A stretch of 64,000 nucleotides of DNA from JAAOIF01 sp965206195 (lineage in GTDB: Bacteria; Pseudomonadota; Gammaproteobacteria; PS1; Pseudothioglobaceae), in NCBI GenBank assembly GCA_965206195.1, contig CBDBIZ010000011.1, positions 62,001 through 126,000 on the forward strand. The letters are read 5' to 3'. How positions within the stretch are numbered: position 1 is the stretch's first letter; every line of letters begins with the position of its first letter. The notes under the pieces were generated by a model. It had not been told where the DNA came from, did not search any database, and saw only the letters and a list, made by a program, of their open reading frames with translations. Positions 7,920 to 14,754 of the stretch are shown one piece after another. A program made the translations under genes and the position numbers.

Positions 7920-8019
7920 CAAAGGCAGAAAAACGTACTATTTTTTTAGCGTGATTGCTACAGTGGTCGGTGGACTCACTCTCGATTATTTTCGTAGAAA
8001 ACTGACCAAACAGGTATAA
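7916..8019 (+). pseudogene. Small membrane protein gene with a frameshift in a T run
   Basis: An ATG overlapping the preceding stop (ATGA) opens MTKAEKRTIFLA and then meets TGA. One extra T in the T7 run near 7941-7946 would instead give a 34-residue protein, MTKAEKRTIFFS followed by VIATVVGGLTLDYFRRKLTK, with one membrane segment and a basic tail. Either the gene is broken or the homopolymer was miscalled. Confidence 0.45.
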
Positions 8020-8023
8020 TAAG

Positions 8024-8361
8024 ATGCATGAAACTAACACACAATCAAAAAGTATTCATTTGGTGGCTAGCAACAGTCCTGCTAATCATTTTAATTTAAT
8101 CCAAGAGGTTGCACTATCAACTAAGATAGAGCAATTATTATCAGATGAAGTGCCAGATACTTGGCAATCTATTAAACAATCCATCCTAAATGGTGACTAT
8201 AAATTATTCAAAACCGATAGCGCTTATACCGTTGTTGCTTTTAGTCACGATGATGAGTTAAAAAGTATTGAAGTCATCACCGGTGTTTGCTTCGCTAGCA
8301 TTGAGCAAAATATTCTAACCTTTAAACGACTAGCTCGGTCTTTGAAGTATGACGTACTACA
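8024..8361 (+). CDS. Hypothetical protein cut at a CRISPR repeat
   Basis: The frame from ATG 8024 encodes about 112 residues before running into the repeat at 8362, where TTTCTAA supplies an accidental stop, so the natural C-terminus is lost. The body (SDEVPDTWQSIKQSILNGDY, then TVVAFSHDDELKSIEVITGV) looks like a small alpha/beta domain. A second frame at 8028-8099 encodes a 23-residue single-span peptide (MKLTHNQKVFIWWLATVLLI). I cannot tell which frame is used at the 5' end. No family is recognised. Confidence 0.5.
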
Positions 8362-8570
8362 TTTCTAAGCCACCTGTGTGGTGGTGAACTATAACAACGA
8401 TGACAGTAATAATAATTTAATTTTTCTAAGCCACCTGTGTGGTGGTGAACATTGCCATTGCCGGTAGTGGTGGCGAGGCAACTTTCTAAGCCACCTGTGT
8501 GGTGGTGAACGAGCGGATATTACGTGCTGATTGAATGCGATCTTTCTAAGCCACCTGTGTGGTGGTGAAC
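8362..8570 (-). CRISPR. Four-repeat block of the type I-F2 array
   Basis: Repeats at 8362, 8423, 8483 and 8543, all perfect, enclose spacers of 33, 32 and 32 bp. The block joins two inserts of mobile-element DNA. It could be a mini-array that arrived with the element, or a piece of the host array. Confidence 0.95.
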
Positions 8571-8783
8571 CTATATTCCGTTTGGATTTTGCCCTGCTCT
8601 CAGGCTGTTAACGTCTCGGGTAAATCGATTGTCATATCGATTGAGTGCGTAACTTGAGCCAATTGTCACTACAAAGACAAAAGCCGCTAACGCCAAAGTC
8701 CCTTGGTTGAATCCAATTTTGCTCGGCACTTTTAATGCGTTTTTTACATTTGTCATTGCTTTTGCCATTTTCATTGCTTCCAT
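8571..8783 (-). CDS. 70-residue single-span membrane protein
   Basis: The protein starts MEAMKMAKAMTNVKNALKVP (one of several closely spaced Met codons may be the real start). It then has a single hydrophobic segment (LALAAFVFVVTIGSSYAL) and a polar tail ending NPNGI. Its TAG stop is formed by the first three bases next to the CRISPR repeat at 8570, so the gene is complete, but everything downstream was cut away. The basic amphipathic N-terminus plus one span resembles small phage membrane proteins. No ribosome binding site stands out. Confidence 0.5.
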   Translation of the reverse strand: MEAMKMAKAMTNVKNALKVPSKIGFNQGTLALAAFVFVVTIGSSYALNRYDNRFTRDVNSLRAGQNPNGI

Positions 8784-8838
8784 TTAAAAAAAATCAAGGT
8801 CATTATCACAAGTGTTTTTTTAAACTGTCAAATCAAAA

Positions 8839-8926
8839 TATAGTTTTTTTAGTGTTTTTTTTACGCCTCTACAGATACCATTACGAAAGCATTTTTTTTG
8901 AATTTATAGTTTTTTTAGTGTTTTTT
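8839..8926. repeat. Repeated T-tract motif in a 200-bp non-coding stretch
   Basis: The motif TATAGTTTTTTTAGTG followed by a further T run occurs at 8839-8860 and 8905-8926, with a diverged third copy starting at about 8969. The region 8784-8986 otherwise holds only a terminator. On the minus strand the copies are A-tracts that could bend DNA or form UP-element-like promoter sequence for the 70-residue gene. Confidence 0.5.
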
Positions 8927-8942
8927 ATTTTTGGCAGGCGAA

Positions 8943-8969
8943 AAAAAACCGCCATTTTGGCGGTTTTTT
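8943..8969. terminator. Bidirectional intrinsic terminator
   Basis: An 11-bp perfect stem (AAAAAACCGCC / GGCGGTTTTTT) with a 5-base loop has A and T runs on both sides, so it can end transcription in either direction. It lies just downstream of the minus-strand ATPase and small-protein operon. Confidence 0.85.
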
Positions 8970-8986
8970 ATAGTTTTTTTGTATTT

Positions 8987-9103
8987 TTAGTGTGCGTGAT
9001 TATCTTTTTTTACTTCTTTATCACCAACAATAAACGGGATACTGTATACCATTAACAATAAACCCAATACAACCAGTCCTTGTATAAGTGTCTGCTCTGT
9101 CAT
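8987..9103 (-). CDS. 38-residue single-span membrane peptide
   Basis: The ATG at 9103 overlaps the upstream stop (ATGA) and follows a strong AAAGGAGGGTG site. The product is MTEQTLIQGLVVLGLLLMVY, then SIPFIVGDKEVKKDNHAH: a short polar N-terminus, one membrane segment and a charged tail. A terminator follows 18 bases later. The tight spacing supports a real gene although it is very short. Confidence 0.6.
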   Translation of the reverse strand: MTEQTLIQGLVVLGLLLMVYSIPFIVGDKEVKKDNHAH

Positions 9104-9291
9104 TTTTCACCCTCCTTTAAAACCTGATATGCCAAAAACTCACTTAACCCATAAAGCACACCAAAAAATATAATCGCCCCAACATCCTCTTTTAGTATTG
9201 ACGGATATCCAAAAGTGGCAAATTGCGCCATGCCGATTACCCTTAAACTATTTGCAATGTGCTTACTTTGGTTTTTGTTTCTATTTTTCAC
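9100..9291 (-). CDS. 63-residue small membrane protein
   Basis: GTG start at 9291, 7 bases after the ATPase stop. The product begins MKNRNKNQSKHIANSLRVIG. It has two moderately hydrophobic stretches (GMAQFATFGYPSIL and GAIIFFGVLYGLSEFLAYQV) and ends LKEGEK. It is translationally coupled to the 38-residue gene downstream. Position right after a packaging-type ATPase fits the small membrane proteins found beside the ATPase gene in membrane-containing tailless phages. I recognise no family directly. Confidence 0.55.
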   Translation of the reverse strand: MKNRNKNQSKHIANSLRVIGMAQFATFGYPSILKEDVGAIIFFGVLYGLSEFLAYQVLKEGEK

Positions 9292-9298
9292 GGTCTCA

Positions 9299-9650
9299 TT
9301 ATATCATTTTTTTCCAACCGATTATAGGGCTGTTATTTTTGTAAAAAATCTTGCCGTGTTTACGCGCCCATTGGTTGCGTATGTCGTAATGAATAAATTC
9401 CATAGGATTAGTGGGGGTGTCTTGTCCTGTCATTTTTCTAATCTCGTCAATGTCTTTGGGGCGCACGTGTTGAAAAACCATAAACTGCGCCATATTGCCA
9501 ATAATGGTTTTATCAATTTCTTGTATTCTTTGCGTTACTGCATAAGTGCTAATACCGTATTTTCTACCACGTCTAAGCAAAACACCCCAACTTTCTGGGG
9601 CTTTTTGCGGCGTAGTAACGTCTGCCAGTTCCTCAACGATTACCGTTAGC
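9299..9650 (-). pseudogene. HerA/FtsK-type packaging or transfer ATPase, N-terminus lost at a CRISPR repeat
   Basis: The remaining 117 residues start LTVIVEELADVTTPQ, which looks like the Walker B strand (hydrophobic run then Glu-Glu). They continue LRRGRKYGISTYAVTQRIQE, the sensor-like region of HerA/FtsK-superfamily ATPases, then IRKMTGQDTPTNPMEFIHYD. The Walker A half is missing because the frame enters the CRISPR repeat at 9651. The pattern recalls viral genome-packaging ATPases such as P9 of PM2, but plasmid TraC/VirB4-like or ICE ATPases of the same fold remain possible. The gene is non-functional as seen. Confidence 0.7.
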
Positions 9651-11896
9651 TTTCTAAGCCACCTGTGTGGTGGTGAACGATTGCTCACGCCACGTGCACC
9701 TTTTCATTATTTTCTAAGCCACCTGTGTGGTGGTGAACTTCTAATGCCTTTAGAATTATTTACAATGCTTTTTCTAAGCCACCTGTGTGGTGGTGAACAT
9801 GCTTGCGCTGAATTACAGCAATTTGCTATTTTTCTAAGCCACCTGTGTGGTGGTGAACCTATCACTTTACGCCACAGTGGTATTTTTTTTCTAAGCCACC
9901 TGTGTGGTGGTGAACTTAGAGGGTGAAGACAATAAACGCTTAAATATTTTCTAAGCCACCTGTGTGGTGGTGAACGCAAATAAACAATGGCAGCGGGTAG
10001 CTTAGTTTTTCTAAGCCACCTGTGTGGTGGTGAACAAATGGCAAGCAGCACAGCAGGTACGACTTTTTTTCTAAGCCACCTGTGTGGTGGTGAACTGTAT
10101 TGCGTAAATGTGATCAAACATATGTTTTTTCTAAGCCACCTGTGTGGTGGTGAACTTTCTGATGGAGGCGGGGTTTTCGAGAGACTATTTCTAAGCCACC
10201 TGTGTGGTGGTGAACCATCGGTTGGTGTGTTGCGCCAAACAAGATTCTTTCTAAGCCACCTGTGTGGTGGTGAACATTACATCAGGAGACATTGCCAAAA
10301 CAGTTTTTTTCTAAGCCACCTGTGTGGTGGTGAACAAGTATTAAGTGAGTTGTCAACTGCAAACAGCTTTCTAAGCCACCTGTGTGGTGGTGAACTATGT
10401 TGTTTGCAGATAAGTTATAAAAAGGCATTTCTAAGCCACCTGTGTGGTGGTGAACTTATCATCTTCCGCGATAAAGTAAAAATCAATTTTTCTAAGCCAC
10501 CTGTGTGGTGGTGAACTATTAGCTAGAAGGTGCGACTTAATATTGATTTTTCTAAGCCACCTGTGTGGTGGTGAACTTTTACCTGCTTGTTTAACTGTGC
10601 ATTAAACTTTTCTAAGCCACCTGTGTGGTGGTGAACCCCTTCATTATAAGCAGGGGCATCAGTATCTTTTTCTAAGCCACCTGTGTGGTGGTGAACGGTA
10701 AATTGGGTTATGTTGGGATTATTAAGATTTTCTAAGCCACCTGTGTGGTGGTGAACGGTAAATTGGGTTATGTTGGGATTATTAAGATTTTCTAAGCCAC
10801 CTGTGTGGTGGTGAACAAAGACAAGATGGAAAAATAGTATTATCAGCATTTCTAAGCCACCTGTGTGGTGGTGAACCTGACAAAGAACTCTTTAAAAATT
10901 CTAATAAATTTCTAAGCCACCTGTGTGGTGGTGAACAATATGGCGAGGTTGAGGAGGGGTATAAGGATTTTCTAAGCCACCTGTGTGGTGGTGAACGTTG
11001 AGAGCAAACTGTTTGAAAGTATAAAAAATTTCTAAGCCACCTGTGTGGTGGTGAACATGTGTTAGTTTCACAAGCCATTTCGGCACTTTTTCTAAGCCAC
11101 CTGTGTGGTGGTGAACTGAACAATACATCACAAGATAACGAAGTCTTTTTTCTAAGCCACCTGTGTGGTGGTGAACTTTAAAACACCTTATAAAAATGTT
11201 AATCAACATTTCTAAGCCACCTGTGTGGTGGTGAACACGTTAATGTGATTCTCGCAAATCATTATAATTTTCTAAGCCACCTGTGTGGTGGTGAACTTAC
11301 TTATAATGATGAAAATTTACCTGCTGATTTTCTAAGCCACCTGTGTGGTGGTGAACTCGTAAAGGTTTCGGGCATAATCCAGCGAATTTTTCTAAGCCAC
11401 CTGTGTGGTGGTGAACAAGTGCAATCTGAAACGGGTACTCCATTAACATTTCTAAGCCACCTGTGTGGTGGTGAACTTTTGGGTATGTTGGAATGCAAAA
11501 CGATGACTTTTCTAAGCCACCTGTGTGGTGGTGAACGAGGACTGATTAGCACGGTCGGTAATGCGTACTTTCTAAGCCACCTGTGTGGTGGTGAACGTTG
11601 ACGATGATATCCAAGTCGCACACAGTGATTTCTAAGCCACCTGTGTGGTGGTGAACGAGCGCAAGCGGTCATGCTGTTATATTCGATTTTTCTAAGCCAC
11701 CTGTGTGGTGGTGAACACAAGGCACATCGCTATGTGCTCGAGGGCTTTTTTCTAAGCCACCTGTGTGGTGGTGAACTAGGTGCGTACTCATCAGAGTATC
11801 TAGCTTTATTTCTAAGCCACCTGTGTGGTGGTGAACGAATAGGTGTGCAAGCCGAATCGCTAAGCGGTTTTCTAAGCCACCTGTGTGGTGGTGAAC
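9651..11896 (-). CRISPR. Main type I-F2 CRISPR array, 38 repeats of 28 bp
   Basis: The array has 38 repeats with a 60-bp period, first at 9651 and last at 11869. Spacers are 32 bp except 29 at 9859 and 33 at 10456. On the minus strand the repeat starts GTTCACCACCACACAGG and ends TTAGAAA. Its 5-bp stem CCACC/GGTGG and 5-base loop match the I-F Cas6f substrate. The array is read away from cas6f, with the leader at 11897-12027, so the newest spacers are near 11868. Spacers at 10697 and 10757 are identical. Spacer 11117-11148 corresponds to a spacer in the II-C array. Long ORFs across the array are repeat translations. Confidence 0.98.
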
Positions 11897-12027
11897 AGTA
11901 ATTTTAAACAAAAAAAATAAGTTACAGCAACGATTTAACAGAAAAATTAGCCTTTTGACCAATGATTTTTATCATTGCTATAACTTATTGATTTAAAACA
12001 AATTTTTAAAGAGCACCAAATTAATGG
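11897..12027 (-). promoter_or_regulatory. Leader of the type I-F2 array
   Basis: This AT-rich 131-bp stretch between cas6f and the first repeat is the expected leader, carrying the array promoter and spacer-integration signals. It contains an IHF consensus site and an 18-bp hairpin (CAATGAT/ATCATTG, 11960-11977). Confidence 0.85.
11981..11993 (-). promoter_or_regulatory. IHF-binding site in the I-F2 leader
   Basis: The minus strand reads AATCAATAAGTTA, an exact match to WATCAANNNNTTR. IHF bends the leader during spacer integration in type I-E and I-F systems. The site lies 85-97 bases from the first repeat, which fits a distal leader position. Confidence 0.65.
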
Positions 12028-12609
12028 TTAAAAAATAGGGATTGTTGCGGTTTTACTTAATCCAAAACGATTGAATTCCCCAGAAATTGCTACTTGTTGC
12101 ACACTACCAAACTTAAGATACAACCGATATTTGTTGCCTGTTGAAGTGCTTTGTAACTCCAAATATGGATTGGTCAAACCCGTTTTAAACATTTTAGCTT
12201 TGTATTGTTTTTCATAAGCCGTAATATCATCAGCTGTTTTTAAATAACCTTTGAGTTTTTGATAGGCTATCTTTTTTTGCAATTTGGCAATGCTCATATT
12301 TTGGCGAATGCGTGGGATGGTTTGGTGTCCTTTTACTGTATCAGGCACAGGCAAAATCTCACTAAGTTGGCAATAGCCTGATAAGCCACCTAACCAATTA
12401 AGCCTTTGTAATGTTTGTAGCCTACCTTGGTTTGAGTGGATGCGAATTACTGCTCCTAGTTTATTTTTTGCTTGTGGAAAACCAACCCCAATATCGGTGG
12501 CTTTGAGGTCATGGATTGCTTTGTGGAGCTTGGTGTAAATTTTGTTACGTAAAAATGGCAAGTCAAATTCTTTATCTGGTTGTACTTGTATATCTTGATA
12601 ATGGCTCAT
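12028..12609 (-). CDS. cas6f: Type I-F crRNA endoribonuclease Cas6f (Csy4)
   Basis: Cas6f cuts pre-crRNA at the 3' base of the repeat hairpin and stays bound to the crRNA end. The 193-residue protein has the family length. His29 (in KLHKAIHDL) sits at the position of the catalytic His29 of Pseudomonas Csy4. The C-terminus (YLKFGSVQQVAISGEFNRFG) is the typical glycine-containing beta region. It overlaps cas5fv by 4 bases (ATGA) and is the last gene of the cas operon before the leader and array. The 5-bp/5-nt repeat hairpin in the adjoining array is the expected substrate. Confidence 0.93.
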   Translation of the reverse strand: MSHYQDIQVQPDKEFDLPFLRNKIYTKLHKAIHDLKATDIGVGFPQAKNKLGAVIRIHSNQGRLQTLQRLNWLGGLSGYCQLSEILPVPDTVKGHQTIPRIRQNMSIAKLQKKIAYQKLKGYLKTADDITAYEKQYKAKMFKTGLTNPYLELQSTSTGNKYRLYLKFGSVQQVAISGEFNRFGLSKTATIPIF

Positions 12610-13613
12610 TTTATACCTCCCGTGCTAATAGTTTCAATATAAGCCAAGCCTTTTTTACCTAGGTAAAAACTAGACACACCTGCGTTGTCTATCATAGTCT
12701 TTATTTCTTTGGATTTGTCTTTTGATATATCCAAAATAATATCAAGTGTTCCACTGGCTTTGGTCATTAAGTTTTTGGTTTTGCCTTTTATAAAGGTTTC
12801 ATGGATATATGGATTGCCCCATATTTTTTTCTTGTCTCCTGTTGTAAATTTATCCATAAAATCTTTTTTAGTAAACCCTCGCTTTGAAATACCAGTAATA
12901 CAACCTTGTTTAGTTTTTGCGCTTGTCATATCGTATTTACTAGACAATCTTTCTAACTGTAAATACAAAGCAGAAGCATACAAGCTAATAATCACAACTT
13001 CGTATTTTTTATTAAGATAATTGATGTCGTTAAATTGCTTGCTAAAAATATCAAGAATCTTTTCCAATCTTTCATTTTTAGCAAGTGGTTTTTCTTTGTT
13101 TAATAGCTCCAGTTTATTAATAATAGAAATAGGGTCAAGATTCATTTCTTTTACAGATAAGTTATTATCAATAATGAAATCAAACAACTCATCAATATTT
13201 AACGATAAAACATTCCAAAATTCTTTTGAGTAATCAGAGTTAAACATAATATCATTATATTTAATCGCCCCTGTAAAAGAATTTTGGTCAGTGCTACCTG
13301 ATACATTTCTAAGGTAAGTCATTTCTTGAGTTAATTGTGTTTTGTCATTAAAGCTGACTCTGTCTTCAATTTCGGCAAAATAATAATTGCTATCTAATCT
13401 TGACTGATAAAGTTTTTTTTGGTCACCAATAAGCCTGTTTAACACACCCATCACCGTATCTTTGCTAACTTTTTGTTTAATAAAGTTTTTATCATTTTTA
13501 AGCTTAGTAATTGAGGCAATATATTTTCTACCTTTTTTTGGAATGGCTTCATTGTTGCTGCCATCTAAAAACGAATTTCGCCACGAGGAGTCATAACTGA
13601 TGGTTATTTTCAT
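12606..13613 (-). CDS. cas5fv: Cas5fv, crRNA 5'-end and PAM-recognition subunit of type I-F2 Cascade
   Basis: This 335-residue gene lies between cas7fv and cas6f, exactly where type I-F2 loci such as that of Shewanella putrefaciens CN-32 encode Cas5fv. That protein caps the crRNA 5' end and takes over PAM recognition from the missing large subunit. The sequence is lysine-rich and diverged. It opens MKITISYDSSWRNSFLDGSN, has a long helical middle and ends SSFYLGKKGLAYIETISTGG. A strong AAGGAGG lies 6 bases before the ATG. The assignment rests on position, length and the complete set around it. No Cas8f-like gene is present. Confidence 0.85.
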   Translation of the reverse strand: MKITISYDSSWRNSFLDGSNNEAIPKKGRKYIASITKLKNDKNFIKQKVSKDTVMGVLNRLIGDQKKLYQSRLDSNYYFAEIEDRVSFNDKTQLTQEMTYLRNVSGSTDQNSFTGAIKYNDIMFNSDYSKEFWNVLSLNIDELFDFIIDNNLSVKEMNLDPISIINKLELLNKEKPLAKNERLEKILDIFSKQFNDINYLNKKYEVVIISLYASALYLQLERLSSKYDMTSAKTKQGCITGISKRGFTKKDFMDKFTTGDKKKIWGNPYIHETFIKGKTKNLMTKASGTLDIILDISKDKSKEIKTMIDNAGVSSFYLGKKGLAYIETISTGGIK

Positions 13614-13622
13614 AATACCTCC

Positions 13623-14594
13623 TTACTTGTCTTTAGTATAAAAATAAACAGCAAAATCTTCTTCTTTTTTAGGGTTAGGGCTTTCTGCTTTTTTGTTTTT
13701 AAAACGCATCATTTTATTGCTGTTGTTATAATCAACTTCCATTTCATCAACATACATATAGCCCTTTGCCTGACGAATTGATAAGTTTTTGAGCATATCC
13801 AAAGTTTCATTAACCAATATTTGCATTGCATCTTGGTTTAACAATATCCCTTGCTCACCCTCTTCAAAAATTGTGCCACCACGCACATAATTTGGGTGAA
13901 AAACCGCTTCTGGATTTAAAGCTGGATTAAGAGACTTTATAAAATTTTGCACTTGTTGTGCCACTTCTTCACCTTGCCCTTGTTTGATAATCATGGCAGC
14001 ACGGTCAAATTTATTATCCAATGAGATAAATTGTAATTGCTCTAAACTAATTGAGCCATAAGATGTATACTTAGTATCACCAAAAGTGGTTTTTGAAAAG
14101 AAAGAAGAGCTATCTCTTTCTCCTGCTTGACCAAACTGTTCAAAATTACCATTGCCCAATTCATCAACAAAATCTTCAAGCAATAATGCAGAGGTTCTTT
14201 TGCATTGAGATGATGGCACAACAAAACCACGAACAAGCCCAGTGATAGAGGCAATAACAGGTGTTAAGTCCTTCTCTTTTGCAAAATGTAGGTCAAATGC
14301 TTGATTTCTAAACAAGTGATGACGAATGCAATTCTGACTGATATACAAAGGTGTAGCCTTAAAATCAATATCAGTTGCTTCTTTAATATCAGTTGCTTCT
14401 TTTTTGTATTTATAGCCTGTTTCTTCTTTTATTTTGCCAGTAAGATTGGTATAGCCTCTTAATTTTGGTAAAGTATGGTTATCTACTGTCTTACCTTTGT
14501 TACTAAGATTGGTTGGGCCATTCCAATTAACTACGCCATGACCTAATGCTGTAATTTTAAAATCAACGCTTTTTATACCTGTAATTTTATTCAT
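13623..14594 (-). CDS. cas7fv: Cas7fv, crRNA backbone subunit of type I-F2 Cascade
   Basis: Cas7fv copies form the filament along the crRNA spacer. The 323-residue protein starts MNKITGIKSVDFKITALGHG. It has the Cas7f-like region RHHLFRNQAFDLHFAKEKD, then GLVRGFVVPSSQCKRTSALL, the pattern of Csy3-related RAMP proteins. I chose ATG 14594, preceded by AGGAAA, over an upstream in-frame start 39 bases earlier. The gene ends 9 bases before cas5fv. A short internal repeat (KKEATDIKEATDI) comes from a 21-bp duplication around 14380. The gene is separated from cas2-3 by a 160-bp gap with a hairpin. Confidence 0.88.
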   Translation of the reverse strand: MNKITGIKSVDFKITALGHGVVNWNGPTNLSNKGKTVDNHTLPKLRGYTNLTGKIKEETGYKYKKEATDIKEATDIDFKATPLYISQNCIRHHLFRNQAFDLHFAKEKDLTPVIASITGLVRGFVVPSSQCKRTSALLLEDFVDELGNGNFEQFGQAGERDSSSFFSKTTFGDTKYTSYGSISLEQLQFISLDNKFDRAAMIIKQGQGEEVAQQVQNFIKSLNPALNPEAVFHPNYVRGGTIFEEGEQGILLNQDAMQILVNETLDMLKNLSIRQAKGYMYVDEMEVDYNNSNKMMRFKNKKAESPNPKKEEDFAVYFYTKDK

Positions 14595-14732
14595 AATATT
14601 TTTTCCTATAAAGTTAAAAAAATGTGTTGCCAAATGAACACAATTATTATTTTAAACCATTAAAATTGCCTAAAATTATCTTAACACCATTACAAAGATG
14701 GCTTCAAAAATTAAAATTAATTTTGTTATTTA

Positions 14733-14747
14733 CCGCCACATAGGCGG
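14733..14747 (-). other. Cas6f-substrate-like hairpin in the cas operon
   Basis: Directly after the cas2-3 stop, the minus strand forms CCGCC-TATGT-GGCGG, a 5-bp stem with a 5-base loop. This is the same geometry as the CRISPR repeat hairpin (CCACC-ACACA-GGTGG). No T run follows on the transcribed strand, so it is not a standard terminator. It could be a processing site for Cas6f, a protective 3' end or an attenuator. Confidence 0.5.
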
Positions 14748-14754
14748 CGTTTTA

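Noticed and set aside
11177..11208. Possible shared target between the I-F2 spacer at 11177 and the II-C spacer at 1323
   Set aside because: Only about 12 AT-rich bases (AGGTGTTTTAAA, on opposite strands) match, which may be chance given the number of spacers.
9546..11962. Long frames with repeated FLSHLCGGE, SPPHRWLRK or VHHHTGGLE
   Set aside because: They are translations of the 28-bp CRISPR repeat in different frames. Frames crossing 9651, 8362 and 7180 also give false starts or stops to real truncated genes.
14733..14747. Hairpin after cas2-3 as an ordinary intrinsic terminator
   Set aside because: On the transcribed minus strand the stem is followed by TAAATAAC, not a T run, so I list it as a Cas6f-like or attenuator hairpin instead.
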